From positions 21,277,501 to 21,341,500 of the forward strand of contig NC_061771.1 in the NCBI RefSeq assembly GCF_022458985.1: a stretch of 64,000 nt of DNA, read 5' to 3'. The stretch is from Mugil cephalus. Its lineage: Eukaryota; Chordata; Actinopteri; Mugiliformes; Mugilidae. Positions 45,288 through 56,000 of the stretch are shown here, one piece after another; position 1 is the first letter of the stretch, and the number at the start of each line of letters is the position of its first letter. Made by a program: the position numbers and the translations under genes. Under the pieces are notes generated by a model, which saw only the letters and a program-made list of their open reading frames with translations, was not told where the DNA came from and ran no database searches.

Positions 45288-45332
45288 CACCTCTTCTCCA
45301 GTCACCGACAGCACGCTGCGGCTCTTCTTCAT
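32306..45332 (-). CDS. pde4a: cAMP phosphodiesterase 4, long form (pde4a-like), complete, 16 coding exons, 931 aa
   Basis: Hydrolyses cAMP to 5'-AMP. Coding exons, 5' to 3': 45332-45291, 44262-44128, 42302-42175, 42070-41888, 41779-41740, 41603-41533, 39931-39769, 39444-39351, 39177-39020, 37500-37402, 37292-37128, 36186-36087, 36006-35852, 34710-34588, 34509-34327, 33262-32306; all frames agree. The N-terminus [10 protein letters not shown] resembles PDE4B1 long forms. UCR1 has the PKA site RRES (134-137); UCR2 has [12 protein letters not shown]. Catalytic residues: YHN His404, His408, HD at 444-445, Asp562 (HCADLSNP) and the purine-clamp Gln613 and Phe616 (SQVGF). PQSPSPPPD and FQFELTLED are the ERK site and docking motif. 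An unusual acidic tail of about 240 residues follows. Paralog choice: UCR1 reads DYDMSPKT (PDE4A-like; B, C and D differ) and cdc37 is adjacent. Against this, PLPLYR and the acidic tail resemble PDE4C. Confidence 0.9.
32541..32668 (-). repeat. 36-bp coding repeats in the pde4a acidic tail
   Basis: Read on the minus strand, four 12-residue units with the pattern GEEEVEGxxxGG follow one another inside the last pde4a exon. Their register stays in frame, so copy-number change would lengthen or shorten the protein without a frameshift. Confidence 0.8.
33327..33386. mobile_element. Tc1/mariner-like non-autonomous element, copy D (end fragment)
   Basis: Only the left end remains: 'ccgatcagacacaacattag' and 'gtgaagtgaataacgttgat'. 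It abuts the purine tract in the last pde4a intron. Confidence 0.65.
33387..33965. repeat. 580-bp polypurine tract (GGAA/GAAA-rich) in the last pde4a intron
   Basis: Almost only A and G on the plus strand, mostly GGAAGGAA, AAGGAAGG and AGAAAGGA units. In the pde4a pre-mRNA it is a long pyrimidine tract. The long open frames across it on both strands are composition artefacts. Confidence 0.95.
33968..34072. repeat. (GATAA)n pentanucleotide array
   Basis: Roughly 19 GATAA-type units, the first few varying as GATCAGATAA and GATGA, then pure AAGATAAGAT. It follows the purine tract directly. Confidence 0.95.
35310..35420 (+). mobile_element. LINE 3' tail with (ATTCT)n, in pde4a intron 13
   Basis: Ends 'tgtccccattgtaggacaaa' then 'taaaggttttctattctatt', i.e. 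a polyadenylation-like AATAAAG followed by four to five TATTC units. This is a familiar non-LTR retrotransposon end in fish. Only the end is present. Confidence 0.6.
36345..36362. repeat. Poly-T run in pde4a intron 11
   Basis: About 20 consecutive T. Confidence 0.7.
36540..36890 (+). mobile_element. LINE 3' fragment in pde4a intron 11
   Basis: The plus strand reads [20 protein letters not shown] in one frame and then stops (TAA at about 36632). This resembles the extreme C-terminus of fish LINE ORF2 proteins (RAP...SFIP...IRLLN pattern). AT-rich 3' UTR-like sequence follows. It is a 5'-truncated relic. Confidence 0.5.
37575..37745. mobile_element. Tc1/mariner-like non-autonomous element, copy E (left half)
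   Basis: Carries 'ataacattaggaccactgac', 'aggagaagtgaataacattg' and 'atgttacttagacatgtaac', then stops after 'gcaatgacaac'. In pde4a intron 9. Confidence 0.7.
39199..39257. repeat. (CA)n microsatellite 20 bases from a pde4a splice acceptor
   Basis: About 29 CA units (GT in the transcript). They end 20 bases upstream of the acceptor of the exon at 39177-39020, so the array overlaps the region where the pyrimidine tract and branch point would lie. Confidence 0.95.
40265..40895. mobile_element. Foldback-type element with long inverted arms, in pde4a intron 6
   Basis: The left arm (about 40268-40405) and right arm (about 40745-40893) are reverse complements of roughly 120-140 bp with scattered mismatches. 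Both carry 'gtagagctccccctggtgtc' and 'ccaccccctcc.tgttag'. A unique 340-bp middle separates them. The right arm with part of the middle recurs alone at 51880-52165, showing that this is an interspersed repeat. Confidence 0.8.
42580..43428. mobile_element. THAP/P-element-like relic in pde4a intron 2
   Basis: The ends AGAGAGAGTCTGGCCAACT (42580-42598) and, reverse-complemented, AGAGACAGTCTGGCCAACT (43409-43427) form a 19-bp inverted repeat with one mismatch. Inside, from 42783, one frame reads MPQCSAYGS, then KWRKLWEQ and [14 protein letters not shown]. This follows the THAP zinc-finger pattern MPxCSAxGC...W...NW.P...S.LC, but the second cysteine is replaced by Ser and the later His/Phe is lost. 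It is a decayed transposon-type THAP domain, not a host gene. Confidence 0.55.
43508..43710. mobile_element. Tc1/mariner-like non-autonomous element, copy F (left half)
   Basis: Contains 'accaatcagccacaacatta', 'gcaggagaagtgaataacat', 'tcctgctgggaaactcttgg' and 'cctagaccagaccaggcacc'. The right end is missing. In pde4a intron 2. Confidence 0.7.
44051..44078. repeat. Uninterrupted run of 28 G in pde4a intron 2
   Basis: 28 consecutive G on the plus strand (C in the pde4a transcript), 50 bases downstream of the donor of the exon at 44262-44128. Confidence 0.9.
44685..44717. repeat. (CA)n microsatellite
   Basis: CA repeat with one TC interruption in pde4a intron 1. Confidence 0.9.
45030..45288 (+). 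mobile_element. LINE-type 3' end with (TCTA)n tail abutting the pde4a exon 1 donor
   Basis: Carries 'agaagctactggacaccaaa', 'tttctctggggataattaaa' and a (TCTA)10 tail. These are the hallmarks of a fish non-LTR retroelement end (usually '...gaatttccctcgggataaat'). Related ends occur at about 54000-54060 and, inverted, at 59310-59470. The tail reaches to within a few bases of the donor of pde4a coding exon 1. Confidence 0.7.
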
Positions 45333-45993
45333 CCTGATTGGCTCGTTCTGGGCCCCAGGGCGGAGCGTACCGGAACCCAGGCAGCAGAGCAGGTGGAGAG
45401 CCAGGACCGGAGAGGTCAAAGGTCACAGCAAGGTCAAACCGGGGTCAGACCGGGTCACAACCGGCCCCCATTGGAGCTGACTCGGGCCAGCCAACCGCCC
45501 CTCGCTCACACTCCGTTACCACGCCGCTGTCCTCAGTTCCTTAAAATCAGGCGTCGTCCTGGAGCGGGACACCTAGGGAGCATTGATGTGGCCGTCGGAG
45601 GAGCCGCTCCAGGTTCAGGCGGAGGCCTCGGCTTCGATGCTAAGTTTTGTTTTTAGGAGCCAACAGTGGAAGAAAGACACATAGGAAAAATGTTTGTCCG
45701 GATGAGCCCTCTGGAAATCCCCGTCAGAGTTCATGATGAAACCCTTTTCCCAAGTTCTCCAACTTGGGGCAACGCCTGCATGATGTTTTCCTGTTGTAAA
45801 CCTGATCCCACATGAATGCAAGTCTCCAGCATTTAATAATCCAAAATCCAACGAGGCTGTAGAAGGATTCGCATCACGTCTCTCCAGCCTCAGGTCTGCT
45901 CGGGAAGACGCGTTGAGTGTGGCCTCAGCTGAGGAGACTGAATGTTAAAAGTCCTGGTCTGATTTGCTGGGATCCATCCTCGAATTTGTCTAC
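45291..45993 (-). other. Probable pde4a exon carrying 5' UTR and the start codon
   Basis: On the minus strand an acceptor (TTTGTTTTATCGCAG, exon from 45993) precedes 661 bases of sequence leading to the ATG at 45332 and the donor after 45291. The leader holds upstream ATGs, including a complete 10-codon ORF at 45977-45945. An upstream exon ending at 46786 with a strong AAG/GTGAGT donor could supply the first exon. Transcript structure is inferred from splice signals alone. Confidence 0.45.
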
Positions 45994-46637
45994 CTGCGAT
46001 AAAACAAATTAAGAGTTAGTAGAATCAACCACTGGATCCACCGGGGAAGAAAATCAACTTCTCCACATATTCAGGTGAGATGTTTCCATAATACCAAGCT
46101 CTAAACTTTCCAAAGAAATTGCTTGAGCCCTGGTGAAAGGTTTTTCGGCTGTGGTGGCCCACACCGGTAGCTAATTCCGAGCAGATACTGCAACACCGAA
46201 GCTCTCTGATGTTATATAATTACTCAGAGCGGTCCAAGCTGACCTAATTCCATTGGATGGGACAGATTCAGCATATCAGAGATGTTCTGGCTGAGCTGGT
46301 GGAGCGACCACATCCACCGGGGTCACCACGAACGCACCCTCTTAATTAGAAGGACTTTCACACCAGAGTCAGCAGATTCACGGCGTAGTATAAACAGGTG
46401 TGTGTGTGCGTAGAAAATCAACAAATGCACGGTGACACAGTGACATATATTTGCACAGGCAATGAGACATTTGAGCGCATACACACACGGCGGTTGCAAC
46501 CAAAACCACCTCCACCACAGCTTAGAAAACCAAGCGGCAATGCATCAACATGCAGCTCCAACTCCCAGCCCGCTGTTGTGTTACAAAACACCCCCCTCTC
46601 TCTATACATATACATATCTATATATTCATATAAAAGC

Positions 46638-46662
46638 ACACACACACACACACACACACACA
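46638..46662. repeat. (CA)n microsatellite
   Basis: Short CA array in the presumed pde4a 5' intron. Confidence 0.9.
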
Positions 46663-46785
46663 CGGCCCTGCTATCATGCGTGTCTGCACGCACTGCAAGA
46701 GGCTATGTGTGAGACGGACACACATGCACCCAGACGCACAATCGCACGGGCAGGCTGCAGGATGCAAGAACAAAAACACACTCAC

Positions 46786-46870
46786 CTTGATCGCCTGAAG
46801 ATCAATGGCAAGATGGGGTGAGCTTCGTCCCGCTTTCACTCCTCGCCTCCCCCTGTCTTCCCCGCTCTCT
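46786..46870 (-). other. Possible non-coding first exon of pde4a
   Basis: A strong donor (ATCAAG then GTGAGTGTG) on the minus strand has its last exon base at 46786. The 5' limit is unknown. Upstream at 46980-47130 lies C-rich sequence (G-rich on the transcribed sense), typical of a promoter-proximal region. Confidence 0.35.
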
Positions 46871-46984
46871 CGTGGACATGGCAGTGTGTCACCACGGCAA
46901 GACAGGAGGAAAAAAAAAAAAAAAGAAAAACACTTGGCGTTTTCATGAACATCCACGGCTTCACCAGCTTCCCTCCCTCCTTCC

Positions 46985-47125
46985 TTTTCCTTGTGTCTCC
47001 GCTCCACCCCCCTCCCCCCCGTCCCCCCCCGCTCCCCCCCTGCCACAGTGGTCTCCCCCAGCAACCCCCCTCCCAGCATCACAACCTCCACGGAGAAGCC
47101 CATCTCCCCTCCCATCCCCTCCCTC
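46985..47125. promoter_or_regulatory. C-rich runs upstream of pde4a
   Basis: Several runs of 5 to 8 C on the plus strand, separated by short spacers, about 200-340 bases upstream of the candidate first exon. The minus strand therefore has closely spaced G runs that could fold into G-quadruplexes. Promoter function is inferred. Confidence 0.35.
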
Positions 47126-47492
47126 TTCCCGCACAGACGCGCAGTGTGTCCATTAATCCCGTACAACAGTCTCCATCCTCCACTCCCTCCTCTCCTGCCT
47201 TTTATTTCTGCCAGTGCTTTTTCTTCTTCTTCTTCTTTTTTTTTTATATACTTGTATATTTATTTCCCTTCTTCCTCTTATTAGCAGCCACACGCAGATC
47301 CCCTGCTTCAACAGTCAGGCGTCATTCCCCCTCCATGGCACACACCCACACACAGAGCGCATTTTTATTGGAGCACCTCACACATTCAAATAAAAAATCA
47401 CAACAAGCATTCATGCCTCTGCCTTTTCTTTTCTTTTCTACCCTCCCGCTTGCTGTTTGCTCCATGTTCCAATAACATGTTATACGTTTAAC

Positions 47493-47856
47493 CACCGATC
47501 AGCCACAACATTATGACCACTGACAGGAGAAATTATCACTATTCGCCGTCTTGTGACAATGAAATCTTCTTCCGGGAAATTTTTGGACCTGGCATTCATT
47601 CGTGTAGGTGTTACTTAGACATATACCACTCACCTAGACAAAAGCGGTTTAGGGACAACTAAAAAAAAAAAAAAAAAAACAATAAAAAATCATGAAAAAC
47701 AGCTCAAGGTGTTGACCTGGCCTCCAAATTCACTAGATCCCAAACTGATCAAGTATCTGTGGGATGATCCACTAAGGGCCCCTCCCCTCAACCCATAGGA
47801 CCCAAAGGCCTACACAATATTAGGAAGGTGGTCATAATGTTATGACTGATCAGTAT
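47493..47856. mobile_element. Tc1/mariner-like non-autonomous element, copy G (both ends present)
   Basis: The left end CACCGATCAGCCACAACATT continues into ATGACCACTGACAGGAG. The right end GGTCATAATGTTATGACTGA is its inverted partner. Internal blocks are shared with the other copies, with an A-rich expansion near 47660-47680. Confidence 0.8.
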
Positions 47857-49583
47857 TGACTGATATGACTTTTTTTGGTCCTATTTTAAACATGTTTTCT
47901 TTGAATGTTTACAGCTGCAATTAAAAACGAATCAGCTGATCTGTTTCTCAATTAAGTGACTCATTGTTTAAAAGCAAAATAAATATGATAAGAATTATAA
48001 TAAAAAATCATGAGTTAGAGGGGCTTCTTCAAATAGGTTTGTCCAGACCAGGGGAAGTTAGGGACGGTTAGTCTGTTTTAGTAGAAAAAAAGATTTTAAA
48101 AAATAAATAAAATAATGATTGATAATTAAATCAGCTGTTTTTAAACGATCTGACTGTCTACACTTTAGAAGAGAGACACCTGCTGCAAAAAATAATCCTC
48201 TAATGATCACAGAAAACCTTCAGAAGCTAAGCCTACAGGCTGACTTTTGACAAATTTGTCATTGTTGGCGTCTCAGCCACAACACACCATAAACCGACCA
48301 ACATGAACAACATTCAAATAACCACACACAGAGGCAGCCCTGCACAAAGCTCTGAATCTATCCCACTATTCTCACCGGCAGCTTTTATTTAGATTTGATT
48401 TATGGTCCCGCCACCTGCGCTGATCGCTGCCTATTTACAAAAGTGACTGCACAAAGAAGCTTTGCCTCAAAAAAAAAAAAAAAAAAAAAGAAAGAAATCC
48501 TGCACAGACCACTAAATCAAACACAACCATTAATTATGAAGAAGGGTACGGGGGGTGGGGGGCAATTAATTATATAAGAGAGCGAGAAAGAGACAGAGCA
48601 GGATCTGGAGGAACTAGTGGAAAAATAAATACAGTTCCCAAACAACATTTAAACCTGGTTTATTGTATTAGTAGTCAAACACAACTTAAAATACAGTACC
48701 ACAATTACACAGATAAATACACAAAAAGTATTGATTGCAAAAGACAAATACACACAAGGACTGTGACATAATGAATTGTTCAAGTTGCAAATATCTTCTT
48801 CATCCAGTTGACGTTTTGCTACTTCTTTGATGTCACCGTCTTAAAGATGAATCACACAAACAATTAGAAGATTTGGACAATTTCACAAAGTGAGAAAAAA
48901 ATGACTATACAACTGCAGCTCCCTGGTTTGTTCTCTGACGTCTGTGTTACCTCTTAAAGTCCCACCGGCGCACCAATGATGAAACATTTACAGGAATTAA
49001 TTCGTTTACATCACCTTCTTCTGAATAATCCCAACCGTACAGCAAATATTTGTTGCTCATGTTTGTAATTAACCAATATGTTGAGCTGTAGTTTCTACCA
49101 CACAACAACACACACACACATTATATTTCGCTCTCTAACTAAATTACAACATTCCAACATCTGTAAAACTTTCGACCTGATTCACATTAATTGCTCGACT
49201 GCTGGTATCATTAAGGTTTTCATCACCGTGCCCACCGGACGGCCACCGTCTACTATGATCAATTAATTTCCCCTGTGGATCATCATCATCAAGTCTAAGT
49301 CTTTAAACTTCAACTGCACTAAATGAAAAATTTTCTATTAAAAATGTTTTAAAATGTTTTAAAACACTGAATTCCACATGTGGAGAGTCCTAACACAGGC
49401 TACACAGGCTACACAGGCTGAGGCTGTATAAGCTGTAAATCCTCCAACAGACTCGAGGTGGCGCTGTTGACCACATCAGTTGATTACCGGTACATTTGTC
49501 TGTATTTACTGTTACAGAGGCGAACCACCACCACCATATTTACTGAGCAACAGTTGAAAACGTTTTTTAAACAATATTTTCTC

Positions 49584-49829
49584 ATGCTTTAAAAAAAAAA
49601 AGTAAAAACTATACTTATTATTTTGTATCTGTTTAAACTAGACATAACTTACATTTTGAAATATACAGTATGTAGATGATTTAATATGATGTGAGTACAA
49701 GTATAAATGCTTTAAAAAAAAAAAGTAAAAACTATACTTATTATTTTGTATCTGTTTAAACTAGACATAACTTACATTTTGAAATATACAGTATGTAGAT
49801 GATTTAATATGATGTGAGTACAAGTATAA
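49584..49829. repeat. Exact 123-bp tandem duplication
   Basis: Copies 49584-49706 and 49707-49829 appear identical base for base up to the (TA)n run that ends the second copy, including an 11-A run in each. The duplication lies about 270 bases beyond the cdc37 stop codon. Confidence 0.95.

Positions 49830-49837
<8 letters not shown>

Positions 49838-49864
<27 letters not shown>
49838..49864. repeat. (TG)n microsatellite
   Basis: TATATATG followed by a TG array, directly after the tandem duplication. Confidence 0.9.
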
Positions 49865-49865
<1 letters not shown>

Positions 49866-49903
49866 TATGTCATTTTCTGTAAAGACTAATTCAGTTGCAA
49901 GTC

Positions 49904-49957
49904 CTGTTTTTTGTTCTGGCACAATGTTAGATAACATTGTGCCAGAACAAAAAACAG
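49904..49957. repeat. Perfect palindrome, 26-bp arms with a 2-nt centre
   Basis: The arms 49904-49929 and 49932-49957 are exact reverse complements; the centre is GA. It starts about 140 bases after the cdc37 stop codon, so it is probably in the cdc37 3' UTR, where the RNA would fold into a perfect hairpin. Confidence 0.97.
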
Positions 49958-50093
49958 AACAAAAACAACAGAATATCAGAAAAGACTTCAAATCCCAACA
50001 AAACACAATGTCAAGAAAGACCCTAACAAACACAGCTGCTACGAAAGGACTACACAACATACTAATAATTAGCATTAATCTCATCCCTTATTT

Positions 50094-53000
50094 TTAATCT
50101 TCTTCCTCATCCTCGCTCTCTTCATCGTCACACTCTGCTCCTGATTCAGGAACCCACAGCCCAGAGTCAATACACCTCTTCAAGAGGTACTTTCCTTCCT
50201 GCGAGATACAATAAAAGCGACACCACTTGAAAAGATCCACAAATTGGACAGGAAATTACCATTTTTGGCCCGAGACGCACACTCACCTCTGGATCCAGCT
50301 TGCTCATAGCCTCTTGCAACATCTGGATGTTCTTCTCATCAAAGCTCCTCTGTATTTCCTAGAAAACACAGTATGTTCAATGTGATGCAATACACCTACT
50401 GAGTGACTCCTGACTTATTAAACAAATATTTGGGCTTCATTTTGTGCCATTAATAACTATTCCTTACTGTTTTTGAAGCATGTGCGCACAGAGACGTCCC
50501 TGATTATCCAAATAGTGACAGAGTTCACATGAAATAGACCCCGCAAACACCGACAGTCACTGACCGAACAGTCATAGTGGTCAAAGTATAGTAAAGTATA
50601 ATTTTTAAACAAGTAATTTAAAAGCAGGGAGACCCTTTAAAACACATTGAAAGGGAAGGTTTCCTCAGGTAACAATAAATAAATAAATAAAAGAAGAAGG
50701 AAAACGGCCACAACATTCAAGTTTTGAAAGCCGGAGGATGAATGGAGCAATAAATCCAAACTAGTACAAGACAGAATATCAGGTTCAAGCTCACTGAGTT
50801 ATGCAAACAGTGTGAATGCTGGAGGAGGCATGGTAAAATAAACATGGCTGACTTCCATATTTTATGGACAAAAAAAAAGATTAACATCTCCTATAAATAT
50901 TTGTTGCTACTGACAGTGTTAGTGTTTACAGCCTCCAACAACCTGCATGGAAAAAAAACCTGATAAGTTGGAAAATAATACATATCATAAATATCTGGAT
51001 AAGATTTTGTGAGGCTAGATTAGTAAAAAGAATAAAAGCAGATGTGGGAGACATGTGCACCGATCAGACATGCTGTAACATTATGTCCTAACATTGCGTA
51101 GGCCTCCCTTGTGTGACCGAAACAGCTGTGACTCATCAGAGGCAAAGGGTGTGGTGTTGTTTGGGATCAGTTTGGGATCTAGTGAATGTGGAGGTCAGAT
51201 CAACACTTTGTGCTGTTTTTCATGCTTTTTGAGTTGCTCCTAAACCATTTACCGTCTGTGTCTGTGTCAGGCTGCTGCCATGAAGGAGTGTAATTGCTAT
51301 ATGGTGGGGGTGTCTGGTCTCGTCTATGTGGGTGGTGCATGTCTTAGTAACATCCACGCAAATGCCAAGTCCAAAATGTTGTACAGTTCGGTTGTACAGT
51401 AAAACCAAGTCTTAACGGGAATTCATACTGAACATCGTCATCAACAGTGAGCGAGGCTCACGTTTTCTAAACATGCTCCCAAGCACATTCTTTGTTCAGG
51501 AATGTGTCAGTGATGAAGAGCTGACTCCTTCAGATCCAGCGCTTCTGTGAACTCTCTGGAGGGAGCGGAAAAAATAATGACCTCCAAAGGAATGCCTTCT
51601 AACAGCGCTGCACTAAGTCCTCCTTCCTCCTTCGTGACTGTTGTATCGTTCGGTCTATGTTGGTGATTAAACAGTGCGACTATTCTGGAGGATGTGGTTT
51701 GTGGTTCCGGTGATACGTCTCGTGAACACTGAAGTGTTTCTGGTTCTTAAAAATAACAGAAAATAATAGAAACATGTCACGGTTCACTACAAACCACAGC
51801 CTCCGTAAAGGAGAATCAACAACTCTACTTTAAACAAATGAATGACCACTGAAAACCACCTATCACAATGTATTTGTTTCCACTAGTGTACCTAATGAAC
51901 TCGCTCTCACTCACATTTTCACGTCAAATAACTAAACGAAAACAGAACTTATACAGAAAATTGAATCTTTTCATCAACGTTACATTAAATACCTAAAAAA
52001 TGACTGAAACCACCCTTGAAAAAAATATCTGAAGTGTATTTTAGTGTTTTAGTTTGGTCCATGTCCCACACACTAACATGGAGGGGGTAGAGCTCATGAC
52101 CTATATTGCAGCCAGTCACTAGGGGGAGCTCTACTCGCTTTGGTTTCACTTTAGAGGAGAAGTTCACAGACACTGAACTCATTCAAGGTTCCTCTTTTGC
52201 GGGGAAAAAAACCTGATGCAAATTTCCACGAACTTCAGTTGTCTTGCACTGAACCCACAAAAAGGGGACACTTCCTCACTTCCTCCAGCAGTCACATGAA
52301 CTACAACACACTGAACAGGCTCTCAAAACAGGAATGTGTCAGTGACAAAAAAACTTGTGCCTCTCAGGTCATAAGATTTTAACCTGTGAGGAACCAACTG
52401 GACAACTGTCATTTAAACCGTCATTATCCAGTGTTTCCTCTAAGGTGTTTTTCAGCAGCAGGGGCAGGCTCTCCAGGGAGCCGTGGTGGGATTAACAACA
52501 GCATATTTTACTTTTACAATCTATGTATTGAAGGGCCAGTTGAAAATGGCTTTTTAAAGAAAAATAACTAAATAAAATTAAATAAATAGAATAACAATTT
52601 CTTGATGGGGCTGTAGAATTAAAAGTTTGCACCCAGGCTCAGAACAATTAATTTTTCTGGGTTTTTTATAGAAGAGCTACAGAAGAGCTATAGAATGATT
52701 ACAAGTATGAACACATTTTTTCAGATAATCATTTATGAGTCAGTAAAAAGCTAATGATCGGGGGCCTTTCTGTTCGTAGAGAAATATTTCAACAAGCTCA
52801 TCTGAAAATGCAGTCAGCAGTTACATTATGGCGTGTGGATTTCAGCTTAATGCTATAAATTGTATCGCTTTCACATCGAAAATCCCAGGTCGCCTTCGGT
52901 GCTTTCACATTGGCAAAAGTCCTGGGTCAGTCCTGGCTGTGTCCCTGTTTTTTCCTCCCTCATACGTTATCACGTACATTGCGGATAAAGTTGCAGTTTG

Positions 53001-56000
53001 TTGATGACCTGAAGAATGGACCGGTCAAACCCCCCGCTCTTTCAAAAGGCTGCTGATATTGGAATAAATCATTGTGTCCTGCACAGAGCCTGACGTCTGC
53101 CGCCAAATTTCCAATTCAATTCAATTCAATGTTATTTATGTAGCGCCAATAACAATATAAATACGCTTCACGAAAACCAGCCTGCATCCTCCAGAGGAAG
53201 CCTGCATCCTCCAGAGCAAACATGAGGGCGACGGCGGCAAGGAAGAACTCCTTTTTCATAGGAAGAAATCAAATCTCCTCTTTTACCCGGATGCAGAGCG
53301 CTGCCATGATCGTAAAAAAATCGTTCACTTACGAGCTTCCATTAACGATCATGTAACAACACATTTGATTTGTTTGATTGAAAACAGAATACGAAACGAA
53401 AATCTCTGCCCTTCAGAGATCAGTCTGTATCGAGCAAGGTTTTTTGCTCGATGTGAAAGGGGCTTTAGGTTACTCACGTTAGCAACACTGAGCGACACCG
53501 ATTTAATTAAATTAAGCTACCACTATGTTATGTAATGTTAGCTGGCCATCAATATTTTGAATATGTCTAGCTATTTAACTTTTAAAATCTAATCTTTTCT
53601 TCGGTAAGTCGCTGCTCTTTTGTTTTTTCCTAGATCACACTCCTCTGACTTCCTGACCTGGTGCCTGGGTGCCTGACGTGATGTCACTTTCAAGGCCAAT
53701 TAACGTCGTGACACCCCCCACTCCCCACCCCGCCCTCCCAAAGTGTAGATACTGAGCAACAGATAACTAATCTGTTGTGTAGTTTAGTACTCGCAAGTAC
53801 CCGACCAGAGAGGACTCTGCTGTGAAGGTGGACACGTGCTGTATTTGCGACAATTTAAAAAAAAATAAAAAATTTGAATGAGCTGCAGCTAGGATTTAGG
53901 AATGGCGGCCTGCCACTCCTAACTGAATGTTAAAGGAAACACTGTTATTATTATTTTTATTGTTGTTGTTTTCATTAATATTATTATTATTACCATATGT
54001 GATGAAGCTACTGGCCACTGAATTTCACTCGGGATAAATAAGTACCCATCTAATTTAATCTAAAAATCAGGAAGTGGCTCAGAACAAACATCACATACTT
54101 TATGAAATAATATCTATGCTCCTATCATCATAAGCGTCAAATTTAATGTTCTGTTATGGCTCCCCTGACAGTTTCGAGTCAAACTGGGTTGTTGCTTACC
54201 TTCGGCAGTGATTCGTAGACCTCTACAGGGTCTAAACCACCCGGGCCCAGTCTCTTCTGCCTCTCCTCCTCCTGCAGCTCTTTCATAGCACTCTCCATGC
54301 GAATCTGAGCACAGCTACGGACCCGTTCCTTCAGCAACTCAAGCTCACGGTCAAATGCATCTTGGTAGGGCTGATCCGCAGTCTGTCATGGATATGAAAA
54401 AACACAATAAGCCCCCCCCCGAACAAACACACGGAGGTTACTAGACAGAGAAGCATGTTTAACTGAATACAGACCTTGATCCTGGAGAAGAACTGTCTGA
54501 AGCAGCCTCTCGGGTCAACCTCCAGCCTCCGGGACAAATCCAAGATGAACTGCATGACGATGGCTTGATGGGCCACTTGCTCCATGAGGGCATGTTTCTA
54601 CAAAAAGAGGAAGAATCTACACGGCTCCACCTTCCTGAACTATCTTTTGAGACATGCATATACTAATAGCACTTACCTCATCAATTTCAAAATCAATACA
54701 GATGGTAACGAGGCAATTAGCCGTTTCTTCACACACCAGATGCGGGTTGTCCGATAGATATTTCTGACTGTCGTCCCAACGGTGCAGCATACCTAGTAAA
54801 CACAATCATATCTATCTTATTGACAGATATACCAACGATCAGGCAAAACATTATGACCACTGACAGGACAAAATAAATAACGGTGACCATCTTGTGACAA
54901 TACAGTGTTCTGCTGGGAAACTTTTGGACCTGGTATTCATGTAAACAGACACCCCTACCCCAAAGCATTGACACAGCAGGATGCAGCCTGACACAGACAC
55001 ACACACAAAAAGGGTTTAGGAACAACTAAAGAGAAGTACAAGGTGTTGACCTGGCCTCCGAATTCACCAGTACCAAACTGATCAAGTATCTGTGGGACGA
55101 TCCACAGAGGCCCCTCCCCTCAACCCAACGGACCTAAAGACCCCCAGTAATAACACTTTATTGCCAGACCAGACACTACAGGACGCCCTCAGAAGACCCA
55201 TGTCCATTCTCTGATGAGTCACAACTGTTTTGGAAGCACAAGAGACCTACACAGTAGTAGGAAGGCGGTCATAATGTTATGCCTGATCGGTGTTTAGCCA
55301 GTTTAAGCTGCCTGCTCAGACAAAACGCTACAATTTAAAGTTGTAAAAACAAAACAATTAACCAGGTGTATTCCATTGAGATGTACATTTCCTGACTGGT
55401 GTATCTCATCATACAGTAAACACTCTAAGACAAATCAGTGTTGTCACAAAATAAACACCTTAACGACCTTGAATTCTTGAAGTTGAAGTTGTTGATGAAA
55501 GTTATTGTACGTAGTCTGTCTCGTGAGGAAATGAGTGACTAAGTGGTTTACAACGTAACATCCTAACAAGTTCAACAAGTCAGCGCCTCCAGGGGTTTAT
55601 TATACAGAGAAGAAAGCAGGAGGAGACGGACAATCATCAGTGTGCATAAAAACAAAACCTACCGAAGTGTTTAATCTCCTTCCCATACTCCTGCGCAAAT
55701 GTCTTGTGCATTTCCACCTTTTCCTCTGTGGTTTCTTCTGTTGCTTTTGGCTTGATGTTGAGTATACTCTAGAAACCAAGATAAGAAAACCGACAAATCA
55801 GGACCACGATAAGTCAGAGTAAATCTTGCAAATCACCACGGTGTGGGTTACCTTACTGAAGCCTTCTTTGCTGATAGTGTCTACATTCCACGGTTGTTTC
55901 TTTTCACATCGCCGGTACTCCCCCATCAACTTTTCGAAGTTCTTCTCGTCCTTACTGAGTTTTTTCACGTCGGCCCGGACTTTCATGAGCTCAGCCTCCC

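Larger units (their letters stand above)
47857..50093. other. cdc37 3' region and intergenic stretch towards pde4a
   Basis: AT-rich with no supported gene. It holds a poly-A run near 48470-48488. A LINE-like end lies at about 49080-49310 ('aatttcccctgtggatcatc'). The exact tandem duplication (49584-49829), a (TG)n array and the palindrome at 49904 follow. Candidate minus-strand polyadenylation signals for cdc37 are ATTAAA at 49808-49803 and AATAAA at 48664-48659. Confidence 0.5.

Noticed and set aside
32306-45332. Reading the PDE4 gene as pde4c
   Set aside because: [16 protein letters not shown] and the acidic tail do resemble PDE4C, but DYDMSPKT in UCR1 and the cdc37 neighbour favour pde4a. 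A tree is needed, so the paralog letter is held with moderate confidence only.
46618-47166. 182-codon minus-strand frame upstream of pde4a
   Set aside because: It spans CA and C-rich runs with Gly/Glu-rich and Cys/Val repeats; no conserved motif. Better read as promoter or leader DNA.
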